This document shows positions 52,951-61,822 of a stretch of 64,000 nucleotides of DNA, in pieces. The position numbers were made by a program, and so were the translations under genes. Origin of the DNA: FEB-25 sp963822175 (GTDB lineage: Bacteria > Chloroflexota > Anaerolineae > Anaerolineales > UBA4823); the NCBI GenBank assembly GCA_963822175.1, contig CAWGGJ010000006.1:248001-312000 (forward strand). Reading direction: 5' to 3'. Within the stretch, counting starts at the first letter, position 1. Each line of letters opens with the position of its first letter. The notes beneath the pieces are model-generated. The model was not told where the DNA came from. It did no database searches and saw nothing but the letters and a program-made list of their open reading frames with translations.

Positions 52951-54846
52951 ATGCTTTACGGATATACAGGCAAAATATTACATGTAGATTTATCCAAGGG
53001 AAAGTTCACGATTGAAGAGCCAGCTGAGGAGTTTTATAAAACCTATATCGGCGGTAGCGCCATGGGAACCTACTATGTATTCAAAAAGACGCCTGCCGGT
53101 GCTGACCCCCTGGGAGAGGAGAATACCCTGACGATTATGCTATCAGCCTCCACCGGGGTTTCCATCAGCGGTCAGAGCCGCATGACTGCCACGGCAAAAA
53201 GCCCTCTTACTGGATTGATCGGTGATAGCCAGGTGGGTGGTTTTTTTCCGGCGGAGATGAAATTTGCAGGTTTTGATGGCATTGTGTTCACCGGCAAATC
53301 ACCCAGGCCAGTCTATTTATGGATCCACGACGGTGAAGTGGAGCTGCGCGATGCTTCGCACCTGTGGGGAAAAATTACCGGTGATGTTGAGAGGGCGATA
53401 CGCGCGGAGCTGGGCGATCAGAAGATCGAGATCGCTCAAATCGGTCCATCCGGTGAGAACCTGACCCGCTTTGCCGCCATTATGAATATGTCAAATCGAG
53501 CCAATGGTCGTACAGGCATGGGTGCTGTGATGGGCAGCAAGAATCTCAAAGCCATTGCAGTTCGAGGCCACCAGAAAGTTAAAACTGCTGACCCGGCTGC
53601 TATCACAAAACTAGCCCGCCTGGCACCCAAGCGGGTGCAGGACATCCCGGATATGAAAGGTCTGCAAGATTTTGGTACCGCCTCCGTGCTGAACTACCAG
53701 AACACCTCGGGGGGGTTACCCACCCGCAACTACACCAGTGGCACCTTTGACCAGGCCGAGGATCTTTCAGGCGAAACCATGGCAGAAACCATCCTGCAGC
53801 ACAATGACACCTGTTATGCCTGCGTTGTGCGCTGCAAGCGTGTTGTTGAAACAGAATTCATGAATGAACGTGTTGATCCCTACTACGGTGGGCCAGAATA
53901 TGAAACCCTTTCCACCTTCGGTTCCTATTGTGGGATTGGAGATCTATCTGCAGTATCCCTGGCCAACCAGATCGCAAACCAGTATGGCATGGATACCATT
54001 GCCTGCGGAGCCACTATCGCTTTTGCCATGGATTGCTTCGAGCATGGCTACCTGACACTGAAGGATACAGGCGGGATCGACCTGCGCTTTGGGAACACCG
54101 AAGCCATGCTTGCGATCCTGGAAAAGATCACGAAACGGGATGGATTGGGCGACTTGCTGGCAAACGGGTCGGCCTATGCCGCTGAAAAAATCGGCCAAGG
54201 TGCCAAGGACCTGGTAATGGCGGTGAAAAACAACGAGCTACCCGCCCACATGCCGCAAGTTAAACGCAGCCTTGCACTGATCTATGCAGTCAATCCGTTC
54301 GGGGCCGACCACCAGTCTCATGAACACGATCCTGGCTACACCCCTGATACGGCTTCCTATAATCTCGAGCGGATGGCCGAAATTGGGCTGACGAATCCCC
54401 AATCTGACCGGGTGCTTAATCGCGAAAAGGTCAAGATGGCTTTGACCACTGAGTGGGACTACTGTTACATTGACTCGGCCCAGCTGTGCCAGTTTGTTTA
54501 TGGCCCTGCGTGGCAGGTGTATGGGCCTAATGATCAGGCAGAGCTGATGAGAGCCACGACCGGTTGGGATTGGACAGTGGCTGATATCCTGAAAAGCGGT
54601 GAGCGCCGGTTGAACATGCTGCGTGCCTTCAATGCACGTGAAGGTGCCGGAAGGGAACGCGATACGTTACCGAAGCGCATCTACGATGAGCCTCTCAAGG
54701 GTGGTGCATCCGATGGTGTGGCGGTTACCCGCCAGGAGGTGGAGGAAGCACTTGATATGTATTACGAGATGTGCGGGTGGGATGTTGCCACCGGAAAGCC
54801 TACAAAAGCCAAGCTTGAGGAGTTGGGGCTAGGCTGGATGGTATAA
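52951..54846 (+). CDS. Aldehyde:ferredoxin oxidoreductase family protein
   Basis: 631 aa from ATG 52951 (GAAGGAG 7 nt upstream; ATG 52945 is too near and the longer frame has no SD). N-terminal LYGYTGKILHVDLSKGKF is the usual AOR start. The 4Fe-4S ligands are in CYACVVRCKR (C-x2-C-x3-C) with a distal Cys in DYCYIDSAQLC. The family uses a tungsten or molybdenum bis-pyranopterin cofactor to oxidise aldehydes and reduce ferredoxin. The MoaD/ThiS-like carrier downstream fits cofactor supply. Confidence 0.9.
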   Translation: MLYGYTGKILHVDLSKGKFTIEEPAEEFYKTYIGGSAMGTYYVFKKTPAGADPLGEENTLTIMLSASTGVSISGQSRMTATAKSPLTGLIGDSQVGGFFPAEMKFAGFDGIVFTGKSPRPVYLWIHDGEVELRDASHLWGKITGDVERAIRAELGDQKIEIAQIGPSGENLTRFAAIMNMSNRANGRTGMGAVMGSKNLKAIAVRGHQKVKTADPAAITKLARLAPKRVQDIPDMKGLQDFGTASVLNYQNTSGGLPTRNYTSGTFDQAEDLSGETMAETILQHNDTCYACVVRCKRVVETEFMNERVDPYYGGPEYETLSTFGSYCGIGDLSAVSLANQIANQYGMDTIACGATIAFAMDCFEHGYLTLKDTGGIDLRFGNTEAMLAILEKITKRDGLGDLLANGSAYAAEKIGQGAKDLVMAVKNNELPAHMPQVKRSLALIYAVNPFGADHQSHEHDPGYTPDTASYNLERMAEIGLTNPQSDRVLNREKVKMALTTEWDYCYIDSAQLCQFVYGPAWQVYGPNDQAELMRATTGWDWTVADILKSGERRLNMLRAFNAREGAGRERDTLPKRIYDEPLKGGASDGVAVTRQEVEEALDMYYEMCGWDVATGKPTKAKLEELGLGWMV

Positions 54847-54871
54847 CCAGGAGGCTATATCGATGATAAAG

Positions 54872-54914
54872 ACCAGCCCGGAGGAAAAAACCAAAAACCT
54901 TCGGGCTGGTTTTC
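54872..54914 (+). terminator. Terminator after the AOR gene
   Basis: 13-bp stem ACCAGCCCGGAGG / CCTTCGGGCTGGT (one G-T), A-rich loop, then TTTTC, between the AOR stop and the MoaD-like start. Confidence 0.72.
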
Positions 54915-54957
54915 ACCAAGAATACACTAAAAGCATTTTTATATCAGGATCAATATC

Positions 54958-55233
54958 ATGCAAGTCAAGTTATACGCCTCTTTAAGGCAGGCTGCTGGTA
55001 CCAAGATGATGGATGTTGAAGTTTCAACCGGTACAACCATTGGCGCTGTACTCAATGAAGTAACTCAAAGGTATCCAATCCTGGATAAGTTCATCTGGAA
55101 AAACGAGGCTGAATTATCGGAACACGCACATGTTTTTCTCAATGGCGAAAATATTCGCCGCATGGCTGGCTTAGATACAGCCGTCAAACCAGAAGATCAC
55201 GTGGATATTTTTCCACCCCTTGTTGGTGGATGA
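54958..55233 (+). CDS. MoaD/ThiS family sulfur carrier protein
   Basis: 91 aa, ubiquitin-like fold: VKLYASLRQAAGTKMMDV opening strand and VDIFPPLVGG at the end. The C-terminal Gly-Gly is the site adenylated and thiocarboxylated by MoeB-type enzymes. In AOR gene clusters such carriers supply sulfur for pyranopterin. Stop is 1 bp from the convergent MFS gene end. Confidence 0.88.
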   Translation: MQVKLYASLRQAAGTKMMDVEVSTGTTIGAVLNEVTQRYPILDKFIWKNEAELSEHAHVFLNGENIRRMAGLDTAVKPEDHVDIFPPLVGG

Positions 55234-55234
55234 A

Positions 55235-56452
55235 TTATTCTATATCAGGCAACGAGGACTGGGGGAGTTTTACCCGGGTTAGAAAAAACAAAGCAAGCAG
55301 GTTCAACCCAATGGCAAACATTGCATTGGTTGCAATCCCTGGAACTGCTGATCGGGTGAATAAAAAAGGTGCAAGCAAGTCACCAATGGAACGGCCGATT
55401 GCAATAAAAGCCATATGAGCTGCCATCATGGTTGCCCTTGCAACCGGGAGTATCTCGGTCATCATGGGAATTCCACTGACCACGGTAAATTCAAAAGTTA
55501 GATAAAACAGGAATAAACAAAGCATGGCACCGATCAGCCATCGTCCAAAAAATGGCAATGCCAGGGCTGCCAGGCAGTTACCAATGATCCCCATCGCTAC
55601 CGCCCTACGTTTGCCGATCCTGTCTGTGAATGTAGTGACAAGGATCTCTCCAAACAATTCCGATATACCGATCGCGAATGCTGTCGCGGCAAGCGAGGCG
55701 ATACCGAGAGCAAATGCCTGCTCCACCCAAACGCCATACACCAGGGTGATGGTCTCGTTGGCCGCCGTGTAGAGACATGCCATGACTAACGCAGCAAGAG
55801 CAGGTGGATAGGTAAATACTGCTCTCAGGTTACTCAAAAAACCTGGTCTCCCATCATGGGTGACAGAATCTTTGGGCAACATCCACGCAAGAATGATGAA
55901 AGATAATGCACCCAGGAATGCAAATAGTGGAAAAGGTGCCAACCAACCACGCCGGGCGATCAGGAACCCAACCAACGGAACTCCTATGATCGCACTCAGA
56001 GACCAGGCGAATTCGGTGATCCCCAGCACCCTGCCTCGTTTTTCATAGGGCACCTGGTCTCCCAGGTAGGCTTGAAGCGAAGGCACAAAGATCAAATAAC
56101 CGATCGAGGCCAGGCTGAGCCCAATGAAGAATGCAGTATATGTTGGCCAGGCAACAATCAAGCCCATTGCGCCAGTATAGATGACAGTTCCTAACAATAT
56201 GCCGGTCTTTCGACCACGACTATCTGCAACGGAAGCAAAAAATGGGCTGATGATCCCCATCAATGAACGCGCAGTCACAGCATACGAAATCGTACGCAGG
56301 TCAACCCCCATACCCTTTGCAAAATAGGAAAGAAAGGGATAGATCATCCGGAAAGTGGTGTTATACACCAGTCGGATCAACACAAAAACCATGACCTGGA
56401 AGTTTAGGCTGTGTTTCAGTTCCGGCTTACTTTCCAGCACAATTTGGCTCAT
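55235..56452 (-). CDS. MFS transporter
   Basis: 405 aa with twelve predicted helices. Loop motifs FFASVADSRGRKTGIL and VTTFTDRIGKRRAVA are the MFS motif-A repeats. Substrate unknown. Its start overlaps the 3' end of the upstream membrane protein gene by 26 nt, so both are co-transcribed. It converges on the MoaD-like gene. Confidence 0.84.
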   Translation of the reverse strand: MSQIVLESKPELKHSLNFQVMVFVLIRLVYNTTFRMIYPFLSYFAKGMGVDLRTISYAVTARSLMGIISPFFASVADSRGRKTGILLGTVIYTGAMGLIVAWPTYTAFFIGLSLASIGYLIFVPSLQAYLGDQVPYEKRGRVLGITEFAWSLSAIIGVPLVGFLIARRGWLAPFPLFAFLGALSFIILAWMLPKDSVTHDGRPGFLSNLRAVFTYPPALAALVMACLYTAANETITLVYGVWVEQAFALGIASLAATAFAIGISELFGEILVTTFTDRIGKRRAVAMGIIGNCLAALALPFFGRWLIGAMLCLFLFYLTFEFTVVSGIPMMTEILPVARATMMAAHMAFIAIGRSIGDLLAPFLFTRSAVPGIATNAMFAIGLNLLALFFLTRVKLPQSSLPDIE

Positions 56453-57074
56453 GAATATACCACCATCTTGCCAATTGCCAGGCCGCGATCATTGTTAAAA
56501 GAACCAGCCCAAAGAAGAAAAACTGGATGCGCCATGCTTCACTGCTCAGTATGGGAGAAGCAGGGTGCATTATATTTGCCGTGTTTTGTAAGGCGATAAC
56601 CATGGCGACAAAATATCCCAGGTTAAAAATTGAAGTCAAAACTGGCTTGTTAGCCAAGCCTAATCCAACTTGCAATAATAATCCGGAAATGCTAAATATC
56701 AGAGCAAATCTCCAACGCGGCTCTGCAAGGAACAGACCATTCCAATTGGATTGCATCGCCCAGAGTGATAAGGGAAGATAGGTGATCCAGAATATTAATC
56801 CTGTCCGACCAAACGCAGCAGACCAGCAATGAAATTTATTTTGTCGGGTGACCAATCCGATGGCACCACAGCTCGCCGCAAGAAAAAACGCCCCCATGGA
56901 TGCCCATACCCATGCTCCATGCAGGTAAACAACTCGAATATGGGTACCTAAACTATGTTCTGCTGGGCCTAAAGAGGTGAAAATTGCAATTGCCAGAATG
57001 GTTATTAAGAACCAGACCCATATGGATGAGGGTGATTTTAATACCGTTGGTAAAAACGTCTTATCGGATTTCAT
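56427..57074 (-). CDS. Integral membrane protein, CcmC-like in places
   Basis: 215 aa, about six membrane helices. HIRVVYLHGAWVWASM recalls the R-x-x-Y-x-H-x-x-x-A-W core of CcmC-type heme handling proteins, but the Trp-rich WGTWW block is not obvious. Function is therefore only suggested. Shares a transcript with the MFS gene. No other cytochrome maturation genes are near. Confidence 0.55.
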   Translation of the reverse strand: MKSDKTFLPTVLKSPSSIWVWFLITILAIAIFTSLGPAEHSLGTHIRVVYLHGAWVWASMGAFFLAASCGAIGLVTRQNKFHCWSAAFGRTGLIFWITYLPLSLWAMQSNWNGLFLAEPRWRFALIFSISGLLLQVGLGLANKPVLTSIFNLGYFVAMVIALQNTANIMHPASPILSSEAWRIQFFFFGLVLLTMIAAWQLARWWYIHEPNCAGK

Positions 57075-57112
57075 ACCTATACCTAAAATTCTCTACCACT
57101 AAAAATCAAGGA

Positions 57113-58504
57113 TCAGCTAGCCACTTTTTTACAATTACCTTCAGCCAGCGGTAGCCAGACACAAAAAGTGGTTCCCTGTCCCACGGCAGAATTGACCTCG
57201 ATGCGGCCTCCATGGTTGCGAATAATCCAATATGCGATGGATAATCCCAACCCATAGCCTTTTCCATCTTTTTGTCGGGTGCGGGATTTTTCACCCCGGT
57301 AAAAACGCTCAAAGATATGTGGCAAGTCATCTGGGGGAATCCCAGGACCGTTATCAGTGACTGTGAATTGAGCCTTGTCATTGACTTTCCCCAACCCGAC
57401 GATGATCTCTCCGCCTCTGGGGGTGTAATTGATCGCGTTTCCGATTAAATTAACCGCCACCTGTTTGAGCCGGTCACGATCGCCGCACACCAATACCTGG
57501 TCGATATCACCCAGGCTAAGTTTGAGACGATCGCGGGTCAAAACCTGCATCTGGTTTAATACTTCCAGGAGCAGTGTGTCCAGTTCAACCAGCTCATTTG
57601 CCAGGGGGATCTTACCGGATTCAGCTTGCGCAAGCAGCAATAAATCTCCCACCATGCGGGTGAGACGGTCCACTTCATCTTCAATGGTGACAAGTGATTC
57701 CTCATCAAAATCCTTGATCTTACGCATCAAGCCAACGTTTCCCTTGATCACCGTAAGTGGGGTTCGCAGCTCATGTCCTACATCAGCCAGGAAACGACGC
57801 TGTGTGGTAAATAGATTTTCCAGACGGCTTAAAGTCAGGTTGAAGGCTGCCACCAGCTGTCCTACTTCGTCGTTAGGTGATCCAGAATATGGAATACGGC
57901 GCGATAGATCATCCGCACTGGTGATTTGTAGTGCGGCTTTGGTCACATTATCTAAAGATTGAAGTGCCTCAAGGCTGCTGAACCAGGCTGCCAATCCCGC
58001 AGCAATGATCGCTAATACTGTCCCAACCAGCAGCACTTCCAACAATGTATCCTGGGTGGCATTGACCACATCCATGCGGATGCCAACTTGAAGGATCCCT
58101 TCCTGGCGATTGCCTGCCACCAGGGGTACTGTTAATACCCGTAAGCGTGCTCCACCCCGGTTTACATCCCGGAATACCGGGATTGGGCTAAGCATGCCAG
58201 AAACGTCCAGGGGGCTATTGAGGATGCGTATATTTTGGGAAGCAGAAATCAGGCTGTCATCTTTTCCCCACACCTGCACAAAGATGTCTTCGGGTAAATC
58301 GAGCTGGGGCAATGACACATTAAGCCGCCCGGAATCATCAATCCGGGTGTTCATGTACACCGTCTCAGCCCTGAGCTTCAGGGTATCTTCCAATTGATGA
58401 ATGACCGTCAGACTCACCGAGTAATAAACGGCTAATCCGAACAGAAGCAAAATGCCCCCTACTATAGTCGTATATAGTAAGGTAAGCCGGATTCGAAGTG
58501 ACAT
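57113..58504 (-). CDS. Sensor histidine kinase (HAMP, HisKA, HATPase_c)
   Basis: 463 aa. N-terminal helix, an extracytoplasmic sensor domain (about 35-155), second helix, HAMP (about 180-235), HisKA with H in DVGHELRTPLTVIKGN, then N-box NLIGNAINYTP, G1 DNGPGIP, F-box IFERFYRG and G2 GLGLSI. Partner of the regulator at 58514, which begins 9 nt upstream in the same transcript. Signal unknown. Confidence 0.93.
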   Translation of the reverse strand: MSLRIRLTLLYTTIVGGILLLFGLAVYYSVSLTVIHQLEDTLKLRAETVYMNTRIDDSGRLNVSLPQLDLPEDIFVQVWGKDDSLISASQNIRILNSPLDVSGMLSPIPVFRDVNRGGARLRVLTVPLVAGNRQEGILQVGIRMDVVNATQDTLLEVLLVGTVLAIIAAGLAAWFSSLEALQSLDNVTKAALQITSADDLSRRIPYSGSPNDEVGQLVAAFNLTLSRLENLFTTQRRFLADVGHELRTPLTVIKGNVGLMRKIKDFDEESLVTIEDEVDRLTRMVGDLLLLAQAESGKIPLANELVELDTLLLEVLNQMQVLTRDRLKLSLGDIDQVLVCGDRDRLKQVAVNLIGNAINYTPRGGEIIVGLGKVNDKAQFTVTDNGPGIPPDDLPHIFERFYRGEKSRTRQKDGKGYGLGLSIAYWIIRNHGGRIEVNSAVGQGTTFCVWLPLAEGNCKKVAS

Positions 58505-58513
58505 GAAAATTAT

Positions 58514-59191
58514 TTAGGAAGGTTCGCGCAGAACGTACCCCATACCACGTACCGTATGGAGCAGGCGTTGCTCCCCTTGAACTTCGAGCTTCTGACGCAG
58601 GTAGCGGATATAGACCTCGATGATATTGCTCTCACCGCCAAAATCATATCCCCACACCCGGTCGAATATCATGTCTCTGGTTAGAACCTGGCGAGGATGG
58701 CGTAAGAACAACTCGAGTAACTCATATTCCTTGGCGGTCAGGGATATAACACGGTCGCCCCGTGATGCCTGACGTGTGCCTGTATCAAGAATCAGGTCAG
58801 CGAAACGCAATACCTGCGGTCGGCTTGGTTGCGCCCGGCGTAACAATGCGCGGATGCGTGCCAACAGTTCATCCAGATTAAATGGTTTAACCATGTAATC
58901 ATCAGCACCTACATCCAGCCCCATCACCCGGTCATTTACCGAATCTTTTGCGGTCAGGATTAAAATAGGTACAGGACCTCCAGCTCTTAGACGCCTACAA
59001 ACTTCCAAGCCATCAATACCTGGAAGCATGATGTCCAAGACGACCAGGTCAGGTGGATTATCCCGAGCCAGTGCCAGGCCTGAATGTCCATCGACAGCGG
59101 TGTCGACTTGATATCCTTCATAAGCCAGGCCGCGGCGCAAGAACCGAAGAATGGCTTCATCATCTTCAATAATAAGAATTCGTGCGCTCAT
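58514..59191 (-). CDS. OmpR-family response regulator
   Basis: 225 aa from ATG 59191; GGGCTT-type weak SD. Receiver: LIIEDDEAILRFL acidic pair, phosphoacceptor Asp in LVVLDIMLPGIDGLE, Lys DYMVKPFN; then a winged helix (about 130-225) with LTAKEYELLELFLRHPRQVL and VEVYIRYLRQKLE-like recognition region (IIEVYIRYLRQKLE). It pairs with the histidine kinase directly downstream and controls unknown targets. Confidence 0.93.
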   Translation of the reverse strand: MSARILIIEDDEAILRFLRRGLAYEGYQVDTAVDGHSGLALARDNPPDLVVLDIMLPGIDGLEVCRRLRAGGPVPILILTAKDSVNDRVMGLDVGADDYMVKPFNLDELLARIRALLRRAQPSRPQVLRFADLILDTGTRQASRGDRVISLTAKEYELLELFLRHPRQVLTRDMIFDRVWGYDFGGESNIIEVYIRYLRQKLEVQGEQRLLHTVRGMGYVLREPS

Positions 59192-59249
59192 AAGCCCTCC
59201 GTGACTAGAATATACCACAGGGCAGCTAAAAATACAAAAGAAGAAAGTG

Positions 59250-59283
59250 ACTTTCCCGAAAGATCATGACCTTTCGGGAAAGT
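59250..59283 (-). terminator. Terminator of the ribosomal protein operon
   Basis: 13-bp stem ACTTTCCCGAAAG / CTTTCGGGAAAGT, 8-nt loop; on the minus strand CACTTTCTTCTTTTG follows. It lies 11 nt after the rplL stop. Confidence 0.85.
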
Positions 59284-59293
59284 TACTCGATGA

Positions 59294-59674
59294 TTATTGA
59301 ACTTCAACCACGGCGCCAGCAGCTTCAAGCTTGCCCTTGGCATCAGTGGCAGCTTCCTTGCTTACACTCTCAAGGACCTTGGAACCAGCAGTCTCAGCGA
59401 CATCCTTCGCCTCTTTAAGGCCAAGGTTGGTCAGCTGGCGGATGACTTTAATAACTTCGATCTTCTTTGCACCAGCATCCTTGATGACCACGTTGAATTC
59501 AGTCTTCTCTTCAACCGGCTCAGCGGCAGCAGCTGCAGCAGCAGGCATGGCAGCCATTGCAACAGGGGCAGCAGCAGAAACACCCCATTTTTCTTCCAAT
59601 TTCTTAACCAGCTCGGCAGCTTCTAGAACGGTGAGGGTGCTGAGTTCCTCTACCAGCTTATTAATATCAGACAT
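59294..59674 (-). CDS. rplL: 50S ribosomal protein L7/L12
   Basis: 126 aa. N-terminal dimerisation helix (VEELSTLTVLEAAELVKKLE), an Ala/Pro-rich hinge (MAAMPAAAAAAAEPVEE), and the C-terminal domain with KDAGAKKIEVIKVIRQLT and GLKEAKDVAE that binds translation factors. The last gene of the ribosomal cluster before its terminator. Confidence 0.97.
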   Translation of the reverse strand: MSDINKLVEELSTLTVLEAAELVKKLEEKWGVSAAAPVAMAAMPAAAAAAAEPVEEKTEFNVVIKDAGAKKIEVIKVIRQLTNLGLKEAKDVAETAGSKVLESVSKEAATDAKGKLEAAGAVVEVQ

Positions 59675-59773
59675 TTTAAGATACTCCTTCTTTTTAATAA
59701 TGATTGATTCTAGTTTTACTTAATATAGATAATTCTTTCATCTCATGATTGACCGTTTGGTAAATGGTTCATC

Positions 59774-60304
59774 CTATGCTGGGGCTGCTTCAGGTTCCGC
59801 ATGGGCTTTTATCACTGCTGCGATCATTCGTCCTGGTTCAGCCAAAGTACGTACCAGTTTGCCAGCGGGAGCCAGCAGGGTACCCAGCAATTGGGCGCGT
59901 ACCACAGGTAACGGTGGTAGATCAGCCAACGCCTTTACACCATCTGGTGTCAGGGCTTGCTTTTCCAGGAAGCCGCCTTTGACTTTCAGAAACTCTGAAG
60001 TCTTGGCGTAATCTGTCACAGTTTTAACTGTGGCAGGTGCATCTGTAAAAGCAAATACAATTGCCGTACTGCCCTCAAACTGCCCCTCCTGGACTTTATA
60101 TCCAGCCTGCTCAAATGCCCGTTTAGCCAGTGTATTCTTGATGATATGGAATTCACCGCCACTCTCCCGTACTTTTGCACGCAGGGCATCGATGTCCTTC
60201 ATGGTCAGCCCTACGTATTGGGTCAGGACAAGCGCTTTGCTTTGACTTACCCACTCACTATATTGGGTAATCAACTCATTCTTGCGTTCCTTTGTAATAG
60301 CCAA
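59774..60304 (-). CDS. rplJ: 50S ribosomal protein L10
   Basis: 176 aa; AAGGAGGTG precedes the ATG. N-terminal KNELITQYSEWVSQSKALVL and the RESGGEFHIIKNTLAKRAF block are L10 signatures; the C-terminal helix binds L7/L12 dimers. It forms the stalk base. The upstream leader with an attenuator suggests L10(L12) autoregulation. Confidence 0.97.
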   Translation of the reverse strand: MAITKERKNELITQYSEWVSQSKALVLTQYVGLTMKDIDALRAKVRESGGEFHIIKNTLAKRAFEQAGYKVQEGQFEGSTAIVFAFTDAPATVKTVTDYAKTSEFLKVKGGFLEKQALTPDGVKALADLPPLPVVRAQLLGTLLAPAGKLVRTLAEPGRMIAAVIKAHAEPEAAPA

Positions 60305-60328
60305 GGTAATTTCACCTCCTTTCCAAAT

Positions 60329-60372
60329 AAAAAGTCTTTGCCTCGCATCCGGTACCTGGCAAAGACTCTCCT
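60329..60372 (-). terminator. Attenuator hairpin in the rplJ leader
   Basis: Minus strand: AGTCTTTGCC / GGCAAAGACT stem with TTTTT after it, 25 nt before the rplJ start. It resembles the read-through/termination switch of L10 leaders. Confidence 0.75.
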
Positions 60373-60409
60373 GTCCTATCGTTATAATCCACTTTAAGTG
60401 GATGATGGA

Positions 60410-60480
60410 TTTTTGGAGATATCCTCACCTCGGCAGGTCATTAAGCGAGAGTTCTCGCACCTGCTGTCTTGGGCGAAGCG
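60410..60480 (-). promoter_or_regulatory. L10 leader of rplJL
   Basis: Minus strand contains AAGACAGCAGGTGCGAG and downstream CTTAATGACCTGCCGAGGTG, the conserved L10 leader elements (AGCAGGTGC / GACCTGCCGAGGT) that bind the L10-L12 complex. Bounds are approximate. Confidence 0.8.
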
Positions 60481-60514
60481 TATTTCTATGGTTTCATTGC
60501 TTACTGTCGATAAA

Positions 60515-61234
60515 CTATTCCTGTATTGCCATGCTTTGAGCCTGGTTTGGATCAAGCTTAATCCCAGGTCCCATCGTCGATGTAAGTGTAATACGCTTGA
60601 TGAAAGCACCTTTTACTGTTGCTGGTCGCGCTTTCCTGATCGCTTCCATTAATGCGGCCAGGTTTTCGAACAGCTGTTTCTCACCAAAAGAGGCTTTACC
60701 GATTGGAATATGCAGGTTGGCTGTTTTGTCAACCCGAAATTCCACACGACCAGCCTTGGATTCATTAATCACCCGCGGCAGGTCTTCAGCAGGCACAACC
60801 GTACCAGCTTTCGGATTGGGCATGAGACCACGCGGGCCCAAAACACGACCCAGGCGACCTACCTTACCCATCTGGTCGGGAGTAGCGATGGATACATCAA
60901 ATTCAGTCCAGCCTGCCTGGATCTTGGCAAGGGTCTCATCATCATCGACAACTACATCCGCACCAGCTTCCCGTGCCAGGGCAGCGCCATCACCTTGGGC
61001 AAAAACCAATACCCGCACAGCTTTACCCAGCCCGTGAGGTAACACCACCACATCACGCACCTGCTGGTCCGCATGACGCGGATCAACACCCAGGCGTATA
61101 TGAACCTCGATCGTAGAATCAAACTTGGTAAAGGATGTCTCCTTGACCAGAGCAACCGCTTCTTCAGGGGTATACCAGCGGTCCTCATCAACTTTAGCCA
61201 ACGCAGCTAAATACTTCTTTCCGTGCTTTGCCAT
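60515..61234 (-). CDS. rplA: 50S ribosomal protein L1
   Basis: 239 aa from ATG 61234 (AAGGAG upstream; the longer frame starts in the leader). Signatures: KFDSTIEVHIRLGVDPRHAD, LPHGLGKAVRVLVFAQGD, GRVEFRVDKTANLHIPIGK. L1 is both an rRNA-binding stalk protein and the repressor of its own operon. Upstream lies the second GTGGGAGGGTG element. Confidence 0.97.
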   Translation of the reverse strand: MAKHGKKYLAALAKVDEDRWYTPEEAVALVKETSFTKFDSTIEVHIRLGVDPRHADQQVRDVVVLPHGLGKAVRVLVFAQGDGAALAREAGADVVVDDDETLAKIQAGWTEFDVSIATPDQMGKVGRLGRVLGPRGLMPNPKAGTVVPAEDLPRVINESKAGRVEFRVDKTANLHIPIGKASFGEKQLFENLAALMEAIRKARPATVKGAFIKRITLTSTMGPGIKLDPNQAQSMAIQE

Positions 61235-61246
61235 ATATTCTCCTTC

Positions 61247-61278
61247 GTGGTGCAAACGGGTGGATGCCACCCTCCCAC
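61247..61278 (-). promoter_or_regulatory. Candidate L1-binding element before rplA
   Basis: Minus strand: GTGGGAGGGTGGCATCCACC with CGTTTGCACCAC after it. Inner stem GGGTGG/CCACCC and outer GTGG/CCAC, with GA on one side and GTTTGCA on the other. It ends 13 nt before the rplA start. The same layout lies before rplK. Confidence 0.6.
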
Positions 61279-61282
61279 AGGG

Positions 61283-61711
61283 TTAGTCTTCTACTACCGT
61301 TATTCCCATATTTCGTGCAGTGCCTTCAATCTGGCGCATCGCACCTTCCAGGTCAACTGCATTCAGGTCCTTCATCTTCTGCTCTGCGATCTCGCGAACC
61401 TGCTTACGGGTAACCTTTCCCACTTTTTCGCGGTTTGGAATAGCAGAACCTTTGTCAACCCCTGCTGCTTTCTTTAGAAGAACCGCTGCTGGGGGTGTTT
61501 TCAAAATGAAAGTGAATGATCCATCGGTAAAGATGCTGATCTCAGCCGGGAGGATTTCACCCATGCGGTTGCTGGTGCGGGCATTGTATTCCTTACAAAA
61601 AGCCATCAGGTTAATGCCATGACCAGCCAACGCTGGGCCAATGGGGGGTGCAGGGTTGGCTTTTCCAGCCTGTATCTGCAGACGAACAATTGCTTTTAAT
61701 TTCTTTGCCAC
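61283..61711 (-). CDS. rplK: 50S ribosomal protein L11
   Basis: 142 aa from GTG 61711 (AAAGGAG 6 nt upstream; the frame from 61741 is upstream of this SD and not part of L11). Signatures: KAIVRLQIQAGKANPAPPIG near the N-terminus, ALAGHGINLMAFCKEYN, then IFTDGSFTFILKTPP. The GTPase-centre protein of the 50S subunit. Confidence 0.97.
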   Translation of the reverse strand: MAKKLKAIVRLQIQAGKANPAPPIGPALAGHGINLMAFCKEYNARTSNRMGEILPAEISIFTDGSFTFILKTPPAAVLLKKAAGVDKGSAIPNREKVGKVTRKQVREIAEQKMKDLNAVDLEGAMRQIEGTARNMGITVVED

Positions 61712-61752
61712 TTTTTTCTCCTTTCGCCGTGTTACTCGCAAAGAGTACCGGC

Positions 61753-61792
61753 GTGTGGTAATAGCGGGTGATTATTCGGGACACCCTCCCAC
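61753..61792 (-). promoter_or_regulatory. Candidate L1-binding element before rplK
   Basis: Minus strand: GTGGGAGGGTGTCCCG, then AATAATCACCCGCTATTACC and AC. The stems GGGTG/CACCC and GTGG/CCAC match those of the element before rplA, with a longer loop. Located 42 nt before the rplK start, between nusG and rplK. Confidence 0.55.
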
Positions 61793-61822
61793 TTTTACAG
61801 CCACAAATTTCAGGGCTGTTTC

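Noticed and set aside
56427..57074. CcmC heme exporter
   Set aside because: Only one short segment resembles CcmC. The Trp-rich motif and the other ccm genes are absent.
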